Shown: positions 11,089 to 22,787 of the stretch, piece after piece
Position numbering within the stretch: the stretch's first letter is position 1
Layout of the letters: each line of letters begins with the position of its first letter
From: Rosellinia necatrix
Taxonomy: Eukaryota; Ascomycota; Sordariomycetes; Xylariales; Xylariaceae
Direction of reading: 5' to 3'
Assembly: GCA_021209875.1 (NCBI GenBank)
Contig: JAGYVD010000003.1
Span: forward strand, 5,394,001 to 5,458,000
Length of the DNA: 64,000 nt
Notes under the pieces: model-generated
The model's input: the letters and a program-made list of their open reading frames with translations, nothing else
Database searches by the model: none
What the model was told of the DNA's origin: nothing
Position numbers and translations under genes: made by a program

Positions 11089-12232
11089 ATGGGGAACTAT
11101 CTATCAAGTAATAACTTCCCTGTGGAGGGCAAGGTATGCACACACCCATGTGAAGCGAAGGGAGAATGAATGAATAATCTAAAAGGTTGAAAGACGGTAG
11201 TGATCACGGGAGGATCGAGTGGGATGGGACTCGCGGTCGGCCAGCAGCTTGCCGGGAAGGGCGCGAACGTGGCCATCATTGCCCGCAACCAAGGCAAATT
11301 GCTTCAAGCAATTGAAGAAATTCGAGCAAGTCACCCGGTACCCTCGTGCTAGTACATGATTGTAACTAACCTGATGACAGCGGGCGGCATTGCATCCCGA
11401 GACTCAGCGTTTCCTTGAGCTCAGTGCCGACCTGAGCAACCCGTCGGAATCCACACGAACGCTGGACGAGATCGTGGCGTGGAACTCAGGGAGCCCACCG
11501 GATATCGTTTGGTGCTGCGCCGGGAGCTCCACCCCGGGCCTTTTTGTCGAGACTCCGGTGGCCCAGTTCCGAGCACAGATGGACTCCAACTATTTCTCAA
11601 GCCTCTACATGGCCCACGCGGCGATGACGTGCTGGGTCAAGGCGGCGGCACTGAGTGCCAAGACGGGGGCACCAGGTGGGCGGTCCAGCACCACGCCGCG
11701 CCACCTCATCTTCACGGCGTCGTTCCTGTCGTTCTACAGCTTCGCGGGGTACAGCCCCTACAGCCCGGCCAAGGCAGCGCTCCGCTCCCTCTGCGACACG
11801 TTGTCGCAAGAGGCGAACCTATACGCCGCCAGCTACCCCAACGAGCCGGCGATCCGCCTGCACACCATATTCCCGGGCACCATCCTCACGGAATCATATC
11901 AGATCGAGAACACGATCAAGCCCGACATCACCAAGAAGCTCGAGGAGGGAGATGAGGGGCAGACCCCGGAGACGGTGGCGGCGGAGAGCATCAAGGGCCT
12001 GGAGGGCGGGTTACAGCTCATCAGCACGAACTTACTCACGGCGCTGGTCCAACGGAGTATGCTGGGTGGTAGCCTCCGAGGAGGGTTCCTGCGGATGCTG
12101 GCCGATTGGTTCCTGGCGTGGCTCATGGGCCTCGTGATGGTGGTGGTACGGAGCGACATGGACAGCAAGGTCCGCAGCTGGGGCCAAAAGCACGGGGCAT
12201 CCGGCAAGGTGCTGGAGAATAAGCAAGCCTGA
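11089..12232 (+). CDS. TSC10: 3-ketodihydrosphingosine reductase
   Basis: Three exons, 11089-11133, 11194-11337 and 11381-12232, with phase-0 introns; the protein is 346 residues. This is a short-chain dehydrogenase that reduces 3-ketosphinganine to sphinganine with NADPH, the second step of sphingolipid synthesis at the ER. The NADPH-binding glycine motif [20 protein letters not shown] lies near residue 16, followed by [22 protein letters not shown] matches the conserved N/C-A-G region, [23 protein letters not shown] contains the catalytic Ser, Tyr (YSPYSPAK) and Lys, and [16 protein letters not shown] is the PG motif. A hydrophobic C-terminal segment [18 protein letters not shown] (about residues 295-312) is the expected ER membrane anchor. 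Length and anchor match the fungal Tsc10/KDSR family rather than general short-chain dehydrogenases. The tiny first exon is supported by frame continuity from [15 protein letters not shown]. Confidence 0.88.
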
Positions 12233-14701
12233 GGAGTCGAGATGACTCCATCGCGGGCAGGTGGTGTGGTGTGCTTGGAAAGGGGGCTAACTCTGGTCCG
12301 TGGTACGGCACGACGGGGAGCGAATTCCTGGGGGGCAGCCTACGAGCAAAACCGACCCCAGATTGATCTTGCATTGCATTACTGTATCCATAGAGACGAG
12401 ACTGGGACATCAAACAAAGAACTTGGCGATATAATGAACGATAGGTAAGTACCGTACCAAGTCGGTGGGCGCTAGGCGGACCACTGGTGCCGTTTTAATG
12501 GGAGTCCCGGAATTTCCCGGTCATGGGTATCTCTTGGTAGTTCCCTGCGGGTGGGTGGCATCGCCATCCTTGCGAACCTTGGCGAACGAATGGCTGGGCA
12601 GGAAACGAAGGTGACACTCGCGATGCATCACACGTCCCCCCTCGAATCTAGACCACGTCATGCGACCCTCTGCTCCCTCTTACTTGCACCATGTATTGTA
12701 GCAACTTGGCGCCGGTGGAGCATACGGTCTTTGGGGAATAGCAAGGCCAAAGAGGTCAGCCCACAAGAACTAATTACCTACTATGTAGACGCCGGGTCAG
12801 GCGGGGTCCGAGGGACAACAATGAGCATCCTCAGCGGTATGGACCGGATAGTATGGCCTTGCTAGTACCGAACCTCGAGTGGTACTGAAACATACCGCGC
12901 GATAATGGCCAGAGGAGGAGGAGGTAGCGGTGAGTGGTCAGCAAGTGCAGAATGGCAGTGGGTAGGGTAGCATAATGTAACAACTGCCCTGATGCATTGT
13001 GGTAGCGGATTCAGGTTATACTACACTACGACCGACTGGCAGGATAAGAAGGGGAATGGGTTATTCCGAGTCCCATACCTAGGTAAGTGGGTTTACCTAT
13101 CGAGCAACTCCTACACGATTAATCCGGCAGGTAGGTGTGGTGTATATGCGGCTCGAAGGCTGCTTCTATGTTTTATCTACCTAATACACCTTGATGCCAG
13201 TGGGCTGGTATGGGGCTTGCTCATACCTCCGTACCTAGGTAACTGCCTACTTGTAGTAACTCAGCACGAGGATACCGTACGATCCATGACATCATTATGC
13301 GTTCCCTATCACTGTGCTTGTGAAAGACACATTTTGGAAAGAGAAACCGGACCCGCATATGACTGACTATTGTATCACTTAAAGTTAGGTAAATATTTTC
13401 GGGCTAGGTGCATAAAAACTTCCAAAACGTACATCACCAGGGATTCGCTAGCCGTTACTGACTCAATTACTAATTGGATAGCCTGTCAGAGTTATCACTG
13501 AATCAAGATTGGTATAATTTGAAGTTGAACTTCGTTGTATAATCTATTGCTAGACGCATTTATTGACAGCTGCTAAACACTTATTCTAATATGTCTTACC
13601 TTACCTTGTGTCTACATGTATAGAGTAGTTAACCGAGACGTGTGTCACCATTGGAAAATATGAACGGATTTCCCAGTAGCTTAGGGGCATTCAGTATATT
13701 TCAGGTTCTGAAATATGATATTAACGCTGCACAGTTCTTGTTCCGAGACTGTGCCATTAAGCTGAGACCGGACCACTCGCATTTATTTACAGATTTTGGT
13801 CTGCTGCAATCCATCTGTAATGGTGGCTGGACCAGAGACAGACAAAGCGACAACATAGCAGAACGCTCACGACCAGATAAGATACCTGCTCTTATAAGAT
13901 CTCCTCGTCTATGGCTGGGCATGCACTGGAGCTGCTGGAGCTGCTGGCGATACTGGTGATACTGCGTCATAGCGATGAGAAGAACAGGTACACAGAATGA
14001 GTTATCCCGTCCGTGGCTCCCGTCGCCCAGGGTTTTATGGCTAGACCTCATCTGATGTTTGCGATGTACTCTAGTTAGATGGCTACCATCATCGTGGGCG
14101 AGCTCCCATTCGCCGCTTGAGTCGCTGAACGAGAAGGTCCCGATGCCGGATGAATGATGATGTAATTCTAAGTGATTACTGCTCTCTCGCCCTTCCCATT
14201 CGATAAGCAGGTTTGCCGTGGCATCTATCTTTTGATCCAGCTGGCTGCCGGAACGAAACAAAGCAGTTAAGTTGGCTGATACACTGACGGCGCGATTCGC
14301 CGGGGGCGACGGCAGTCTGATGCGGGCGACAGGCAGAGTTTTAGGTTGATGGTGCTTTGGCGCTCGGCATCACTGGCGTGGTGAAGGGTCCGAACTCCAA
14401 GTGTCGACCACTGTCCCCGAGTCTAGTGCAAAGAGGAGGCAAAAAGGCTCGGGACGCCGGCGGATGCCTGTATTATGTGAAGCACAAAGAAATCGGCTAA
14501 ATAGTACACCATTATCGACGGTTTTTCTGTTGACTAATTGTGATCTGAGGTAGTTTAGGCCGTAATTAGCGCATATAGGGGTACATATTCAACATAAAAG
14601 GCGTCTTTAAAAATTGGACTAAAAACAAATAAATTAACGAGTAAATTAACGAGTTAACCTCCCCAGCCCCTGAATCAAAGACTATCCTATACCAAGATAG
14701 G
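12233..14701. other. Long intergenic region downstream of TSC10
   Basis: Nearly 2.5 kb without a supported gene. It contains scattered ACCTAGGT-type motifs (about 13077-13090 and 13229-13250). Frames at 12992-13366, 13642-13959 (plus) and 13701-14261 (minus) are open by chance length and have no domain, splice pattern or homology I recognise. The minus-strand frame 13701-14261 is the only one long enough to deserve an RNA check. The right end is the 3' flank of the TcB-TcC gene. Confidence 0.5.
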
Positions 14702-17700
14702 CTACATATCAAACATCATTTGGTTCTCCATATACAATCTGACCTTCTTGGCGTTCCTCTGTTGACGTGCGCCCTCTTCCTGCGGCGGCCTGGGATAATA
14801 TTCAACTAGAGCCTTTCCCACCGCCGTTTTATCTGCTTCAACCAGATAATCGTTTGCGCCGTTGTATAATTTCTGATGCCAATGACTTTCATCAAGGTGG
14901 AGCATCTGGTTGACTACCCGTTTGATCTCGTCTGCCTTGGCTTGGTAGACCCCTTGGCCCACCTTTGTACGTTTCCCCTTCTCCGAGTGGTCTCGCGGAG
15001 TCATGATGGCCGCGTGCGTCTGGGCTGGCGGAAAGCGGCCTCGGACACCCTCGAGCGACTGGAAATCATCTGCGCCGTTCCTGAGTTTGTTAATGACGTT
15101 GACTTCGAAGGATCGTCGCACTTGTGCGTCTGTCATTTTCGCCTTGTTGCGCTTGGGGTCTGGCGCTATGAAGCCTTGGGTTTCCCAGAAATGCGCAAAG
15201 TATACGGCGGTTGGCGAAACGATGACGAGCGCAGTGCATCCAACCAAGCCCGAAAGTCCCACGACCAGCGGCTGGTTCTCCGGTAGCAGTTCGGACACGA
15301 CCGAGCTGGACGTGTGCAACCCGTCCACGAATACCCTCAGTGTTTCGGGTTCGCTGACCCGACCAGCAACATGTTCGCCCGCGGTAGTGGCGTCCTTTGC
15401 TGGGCCCAGGCCAGGCGTCGGTCTGATTACTTCTTCAGCCTCAAGCGGGCTGCGGCTTCGGCTGCGGTCGCCCCCCCCGCGGCCGGGGTTGCGCCGACCC
15501 CTCGCCCTAGGCATCATGCCATCATGATCGGACAGGTCCATGGGGGAGTCGTTGACGTAGCAGTATCTGTTGATGCCGCCGACCAGTCCTATGGGGTCAG
15601 GGGAGCTCCATCGGCCAAGCCATGCTGCGTAATACCTCTCGCCACAGTGATATAGGCCCGTCTCCGAGTCTCTCTCGTACCCGGCGAATCGATATTTTCT
15701 GGGCGCTTCGATGGTAGCACCAATAGCATTGTATGTGTTGACGCCGAAAGGAGAGCATTCGCTGTAGGACACAACCCCAGCCTGGTCGTCGAGCTCCAGC
15801 GTGTCCGTTGTCTGGTACCGAACGACGGTCGCCTTAGTGGTGGGATCGTATTCTACGAGCGCCGCTAATATGGATTCCTCCTCGCCATTCTCCAGGACAT
15901 GACTTGTCTGTGTCTCGCGCTTGATGGTTTGGCCGTCTCCATTGTAGGTTCGGTAGATATGGTACCCGGCGAGATAGATGGTCTCCTTCAATTTCGTCGC
16001 CTGAGGGGATCCGTTCGTTGATGTTGCTCTTTCCGTGACCTTGCGGACCCGACTTCCTTGCCTATCGTAGACGTAATATGTCGTTTCCGGAGTGCCTTCA
16101 TTGACAATTTGTGTCGAGGAAACGCGCAGACGATTGTGGAAATCCCAGGTGACCGCAGTGTAGTAAGGCTTAAGGTAACTTATGCAGCCCTGATCGTTAT
16201 AGCCGTAAGTTTCGGATGTGGCTCCGACTTTCGTTGAGCTGATCTGATCATTGTGGTCATTGTAAGAATATTCCCTTGTCCATCCTGAAACGGATATGTC
16301 CTTAGCCGGCTTATGTGCGAGATGTTGAATATTTCCCACCGAATCGTATTCATAATTCTCGACGTATTCGCACATTTCAGATCCGTTTCCAGGATTCTGG
16401 GTCGACGAGTCAGACGGCGAATATGGCTGCATTGTCGACTTGCCGTTGGAGACATCGATCCGCTCTCGCCCACGGGCCTCAACAATCCGACCAATGGCAT
16501 CATACGTGAAGTCCTGCGCGGGTTCGACAACCGTGTTTCTGAAGTATGTAGCTTGAGGTGCAGCATCGTATGTATCGCTAGTCCTTCCACAACTGTCATA
16601 CGTGTAACTCACGTCTCGGAGGGTCGTCGCGTTGCGGCCTGTTCGCTGTACCTGGCTTTGTTTCAGTCGGCGTGAGGCAGCATCGAACTTGCTTAGCTTC
16701 TGAGATCCGTTCCCGTATACAACACGCTCTCGTTTTCTATCAGGGGTATAGTCTGTACTGCTGATAAAAATGGTAGAGTGATTGGTTGCGTAGTGGTCAA
16801 AGGTCAGGGTTTCAAGCTCCCCGCCAATTTTGTAAGTGCGCGACGTCTGACTGCCGTCGGCGGCTGTCGTGGTGCAAGCTTGGTTCCTCGCATTATACGT
16901 TGCCGTGTGAAGGAAGACACTCGGTTCGAGCTGCGGCAGCGGTATGTCGCCTCCAGCCCAGTTCAGAAGATTTTTGTAGTCTTCGGCCAACTGCGTTTGC
17001 GCGCTGACACAGTTTGCTTTGAAATCGAACTCATTATTCTGTACAAGCCCAGCCTGGTCGTAGCGCTGATAGACCTGTGTTCGGAGATTGTGGTCGGAAG
17101 CGTTCGGTTGACTTTCTCCGAAGATAAACTTGGAAATCAAGATCTCGGATTGCCCTACCGTCAGCCACTCGGCCTCGAGCCTCTTGATGGCGTCATAGCT
17201 CAAGCGTACCCTCGTAGCTTGGCCATTCCTCGTCAAAATGGGCTGGCCCAGGCAGTTAGATAGCGTCCAGCTCTCGCCGCTGTCCGCGCTCCAGCGGTAC
17301 AGCTCCTTTCCACGCATGTCAGAACAAGCTTTGGTGACCAAGATGCCACGCGCATTGGTAATACGATACACTTGTCCTAGCAGGTCAAAGTCGGTCCGTG
17401 TCGTATATTTTCCCTGTGTGCCATTATCCTGAATCGCCACGATGACACGCCCGAGCGAATCCATATGCGTCACATCTGGTGTGTTACTGTAGGCAGCAGA
17501 TTTACGTGCGGCGTCTTTCTCACGTTTGTTCGCACTCTGTATGGCACAGTCGTACCATGAAGGCATATAGGATTCTTCATCTAGCGCATTGAAGAAGATC
17601 GCTACATCGGGGTCTGTCGTTGGATTTGAAGTTAGTACGGTGTCGCCAGCATCGAAATGTTCGGTCAGCCATGGCGTATAGCGGACTTTACTCCAAGTGT

Positions 17701-20700
17701 GGTCCGCCTGTAGAGTGCCTATATCCCGATCTAACGCGTCCCTGAGGAATGTGGTAGAGAGGCTGGGCCCCGAATTTGAGGGGAGTTGTGGTTGGTAAGT
17801 GTGTGATTTGCTAAAGAATGGAAAGAATTGTCGAACTGATTGCCCCTTACTATCATTAAGAGTAAGTCCGCTACATCGCCATGTTTGAGAGCTCTCTAAC
17901 GATGTTGCTTGGGTTGGATTTCCTGACCCATCGAAATATACGATATCTATACCGAGTTGCGCTTTGTCAGATGAGTGTTCATCGCGGTCGATGACGGCTT
18001 GAAAGGCAGGGGTCCAGGAACCATCCAGACATCCGGCAGCGTTATAGATAATTCGGTGGCCGGCTTTCTTTAGAATAGATCTCGCGATACCGTCTTCTGG
18101 GTTCTTGACGAACCCTTTCACCTCGTCCGCAGTAAGTTGGGTACGAAAACCCTCGAGGCTGTCGCCATCCTCTTCTCCGAGTTTACCCGAAACGGCTCCG
18201 CCAACGGCCCTTCGCAAAGCGTCGAAAACAGTCGCCGTCTGGTTTCCGTTTGGATTTGTAGACAACTTGATTTGAAGCGCCGCGTAATCGTAAACCGAAT
18301 TCACAGAATTCTGAACCCCGTCTATCGTTTTCGTAAAGAACAACTTGTAGGCGTCCAGCTCCGAGTGGGTTTGAACCCCGAACGGATCTATGTGTACAAT
18401 TGGGATATAAAACCCGGCCCTTGCCGCCTTTAGCTCAATCTATAGGAAAGTAAGTCACTTGGTAACACATCTTGCATGGAGCCGGGCGACGCCGGGTCTC
18501 TACACACCTTTGAATCTGTCGTTGCGGCGTATCGAGCCTGTTCTGATGGAATCCACCAATGATTATCACTATTGAGATCGATGTAGCCCCCCTGTTTCTC
18601 TAGAAACCCTTGATAGTCTGCAGGAATGAACCCTGAAAGTGGACCAGAGAGATTTCTCGGCGTTATGGCCAGCTGAAACTGTTGGTCGACGTCTGAGTAT
18701 AGTTCCAACTGGCCGCTCGGCAGACGCTTCGAGAGGTCGCTGCTGCGATATAGCACGAGATCTCTGGCTATAAGTGCTCTGATTCCCGCCTTCGTCATAT
18801 CTGCATCCTCGACATCTACCTCCGTAGCGCCTTCAAAAAAGGCAAAATCATCCGCAGTTAGCTCCAAATAGTCAAACAGGCCGTGGTGTATACCAGGCGA
18901 CACTCGGTATTTCATGGTCCCGCAGGCCTCCGGAAGTCGAAAACCATCGGCGCTATCTACAACATTGGTGTAGCTGGTTTTGGTATATAAGATCACCGTC
19001 TCCTCTTGCTTAAGTCTGTCAGTGGCATCATCCAATGTGCTCTTCTTCTTCCCGTAGGCAATGGATGTGGACTTTGTCGTGCCACCGTATTCATTTATAT
19101 CGAGCACAATTTCGTGAAGCAGACGGGGGTCGTCACTCTTGTCTGAATGCGACTTGATCGTCTCTCGTGGGATGACGCGGTAGACACCTTGGCCCTGGCT
19201 GTTGGGAGTTTGGTACGTTTTCACCTCGTACCTACTCTCGTTGAGAAGATAAGAGAGAGGCTGTGGCTCAGAGTCATGGTCGCTGTAGGTCTCGTCTCGT
19301 ATGGGAAGCCCTTTGAGTGCTCTGTATGCATCTGCTGTAAGCTGCTCAACTTCTGATTCCTGGAGTAACCGATCAGTCGGTAGATGGCTCATGGTCGGCA
19401 GCCTTCCAAGATGGAACCAGCTTTTCATATAAGTTGTTGGCTTCGCAAATGATGCCTTTTCATCCAAACTGGTGGCAGCTGGGAACGTTTCCGTATGCCA
19501 CTGCTCCACCATCCCGAACCCACGGGACTCGCGCTCAGGCAAGTCATAGTAACCGTCATGATATGCGTACCTTGTCGTAGCCGTGGCTCCGGTAATCCTA
19601 TCGATAGTAGTTATACTCTCGGCACAATGCATTGGAGAAGAAAGGGTTGTGGTCCATGGATTACCCGAGCGTTCGTCTTGGAGGTAGAACTTTGTCGATG
19701 GAGCGTAGTTTATTGAACCTTCAAGCCCGAAACCGTTCCGGTGTACCTTTAAGAGACCGGGCTTCTGCGCACCTACGAGATCGATATATTGCAAGACCCC
19801 CTTCGCGCCCGCTGTCGGGGACGTGAAACACGGAGAGACCCAGCAGAGGGACGCCGTACCCTGTCCAAGCAGGTCTATGACCATGACGGAAGCTACACTG
19901 TCCAGCTTCGGGAAGAGAGGTAGTACCTGGGCATCACTCCACTGGTTTCCGACACGGTTATAATATATCCAGGCTCCCCCTCCTGGGGGTAGGTAGATGA
20001 GGTCCGTCATTCCAGACCCTGTCACGTCTGCCAGCCGCAATCTTTCGTGAGTGAATCCGTTGATGTGGGGGGCGTTTCCCATAGCAACGCTTGCCCCAAA
20101 CCTCCCGTACCCCTGATTTGGCCAGTATGTGACGCCTCCATTCTCTATTTGTACAATGTCGGCAAGACCATCGCCAGTCATGTCTGCCGTATAGATGTAC
20201 GACTCGGGATCACCAATTCGCAGGGCCGGCCGACGCATATTGGGCATCGTAACGCCCGATAACTCTCCAAATCCTTTGGCGGCAAGTGATGGGTACCACT
20301 CGCCGGGGTGCGTGTCGCATGTGAGACGAAGAAGGTCGGCATTTCCGTCTCCGGTAAGGTCTACCATACGTAGGCGGGCATCTCTTAGGTCCATATTTAG
20401 CGACGAAGAGAAAGGGGAGAATGTAGACCATCCACCATCCTCGGCTCGATCATAATACCCACCAGTAATGCCATCATGGCCATCTTCTCCCCCAGCCCCG
20501 CAAACAAGCCCTGGCTTGCCGCGGCGAGTGAGGTCTGTGAAATAGGAGGTGCGTTTCGGCGCCGAGGGCATTTGCTGGACCAACTTTGGGTCACTAAAAC
20601 TGCAGCTTTTATCTACAGCGACTGGACTCTCATTACGCTGGTAATACCATGCATCCTCATGCCTGGTCAACCACCCCGAGAGCCCTTCGCCATCGAAATC

Positions 20701-22092
20701 GAGCCACTCCGTGTCGCCAGCCGCAAGCCCAGCAGCCACGTGCTTCAAACTCGGGCAGTCAGCATCCATGAGCATAGGAGGCTGCGGCGACTGGGCTTTG
20801 GTATACTCAAACGACGATGGCGTGAGCGACTCTGGCGTTAGCCCGGGCGCGTGACCATTAGTGGTGATGCTCACGAGTAGCGGGATACCATTCGGCAATG
20901 CTGACTCGTCATATTCACACACGGTGGACGAAACTAAGACGTCTTGCACGCCGCCAAACTCCTCGGGGATATGATGGAACAAGAGGATCCTCTGACAGAG
21001 ACGATATGTTCGTATCTCAAAGCCGCTGGAATGCGCCGAGAATGGATCTCGACGCACTCGCCATTGGGCGGTCTCTTTTGTGGTTGGAGCGGCGGCGTCA
21101 TGGTCACCGTAATCAAGCACAACCTCGAACATCCACTATAGCCACTGGAGTCAGTAAGTACTCTTGGTAGTTTTGATGCCCATGCAGTTGAATTACGATC
21201 TCAGGATATACACGGCGGGAACTCCCACATTGCTTGCATGGAGAGAAAAGAACTAGAATTTACTCACTCCATTTTCTGGTACCAGAGTTGGGTCGACTAC
21301 CCAGTCATTTAGACGCCGGTTTGGAACACGGTTTCCATACACGATGCTCTTAAGGTATCGCTGAGTATAGGGAAGGCCGTGATGCTCTTCGAACATCTGT
21401 TCCTCGATGTTCACGCCAGCGCCATCTTCTGCCTTATATCTAAAGTGTATTGCGTTACCATGGGCATCAAATCGATCTGAAACGAGCCACGAGAAGATGC
21501 GTTTCCTATTGCCGTTAGTCTCGTTCGCTGCTTCGAAAATACGACTTTCGTCTGTTCGGCCAAAGATCGTCGTGACGTTATCCCCAGAGATAACGCGCCA
21601 GTAAACGTCGATGTCGGACGAGGACACTGAAGTATACCGCTCAATCCGCACAGTCTTCGAGATGATGCGGGGGTTATAGCGCCGTATCTGCCAACCATCT
21701 TGGAGCACCTCGCTCTCGACCGGGGCGGGAACGAGGTCTTCCACGCCCGAAAGTAGGAAAATATCGGCATTTACTTCATTGCCTTGGTATTGCGGCAACC
21801 GCTTTGAAGTCTTGCGCGTGATACTTTCGATGTTGAGGCCCCATCCTAAACCGAAAGTTCCGTTCTCTCGACTCGAGTCATAAGTGAGGGATAGGGATGG
21901 TCCAAATCCGGAGCGGCCGGGTGATGTGTATACCGGAACAGAAACGGAGAGAGAACCGGTGGCGGCGTTGACGGAGGCTGATTCCTTGGAAGACACCGTA
22001 GGATTTGTTTGGTTACGATGGGCGTGAGCAAGAGGGTCGGGCCCGGGTATGCCCCGATCCGCATTCCCAGACAGGGGCTGTTGGAAGTCCAT
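14702..22092 (-). CDS. TcB-TcC-like toxin complex protein (SpvB / Tc mid domains / Rhs), fused chain
   Basis: Counterpart of bacterial insecticidal toxin complex subunits TcB and TcC, which form the cocoon that encloses the toxic C-terminus of TcC. Three exons on the minus strand: 22092-21268, 21135-18508 and 18427-14702. Intron 21136-21267 is GTGAGT to TATAG; intron 18428-18507 is GTGTGT to AAAG. Both are phase 0, giving about 2391 residues. An SpvB domain is near the start (ATGSLSVSVPVY, GRSGFGPSLSLTYDSS, NGTFGLGWGLNIESITRKT). FG-GAP-like repeats follow (DMTGDGLADIVQIENGG, DVTGSGMTDLIYLPPGGG), then Tc mid domains. The third exon opens with the end of TcB (VHIDPFG) and continues into Rhs/YD repeats. 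The Rhs core (ETGLYHCGERYYAAWLGRW, SSPDPIGLVGGINRYCYVND) falls near 2063-2121. About 270 unrecognised C-terminal residues follow. In bacteria TcB and TcC are usually separate proteins. No signal peptide is seen. The exon between the introns is open for 876 codons. Confidence 0.88.
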
Positions 22093-22787
22093 CGATGCTG
22101 TAAACTTATGAACTATGCAAGCTTCCTCGGTAACTGAAGAACAAAATTGGTCTTGATCCCTCACCTCTATAGTCGAAATGGGCCACCACTTACTTATATC
22201 GCATGTTGCTTCTCATGCTGCCGCTTCTCACGCTGCCGCATACCCCGCTGACATACCCTTTGGCTTCTCTTCCTAGTACCATCACGCCCTCTTCTATGGA
22301 TGGAGCCACAGGATTGAAACGAAAGGACCTCACCACATTAGTCATCCTGGCTGTGACGCGGCTTCAGCTAGGAGAGTGCAAGCAACTCGCTACTTTTAGA
22401 CACTCCTACTTGAAACTATCCGTATCTATTTGCTCTCCCCCGCATCTCCTCAGAGAAGTGTGAGGGGGAACGAGGAAGTAATAATGACCGGATGCAGGTG
22501 TGCCAAGCCAATATTTCTGCAGGGCGCAGTCATCCCCCATATCAAAATAGGACGGGCTGGACAAGGACACGACAAGGGGTTCCACTGGAATGCTTGTCTG
22601 CTCTATCCAGTTTTAGCTACTTCAACGACAACCCTGCACATCCTGGACGATACCTCGAGGGGTAGTTATCCGTAACTACACGCAACATCCTTCACTCTAG
22701 AGAGTAAGATACCGACTCAGTACAACTGTCTCTGCTTCATCTCCACCTAGTACAACTTCTCCGGGCTTTTGATATCCCGAGTTTGAT
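22093..22787. other. Divergent promoter region (TcB-TcC / F-box gene)
   Basis: Spacer between the TcB-TcC gene (minus) and the F-box gene (plus). The TcB frame stays open to 22164, but only through a GTG, so the first ATG at 22092 was preferred as the start. No other gene is supported. Confidence 0.5.

Noticed and set aside
13701..14261. 186-codon minus-strand frame next to the TcB-TcC gene
   Set aside because: No recognisable motif, no splice partners and an overlapping plus-strand frame; left as intergenic pending RNA evidence.
18428..18507. Frame break between TcB and TcC read as a pseudogene signature
   Set aside because: A phase-0 GT-AG intron of normal fungal length explains it and places the conserved end of TcB correctly.
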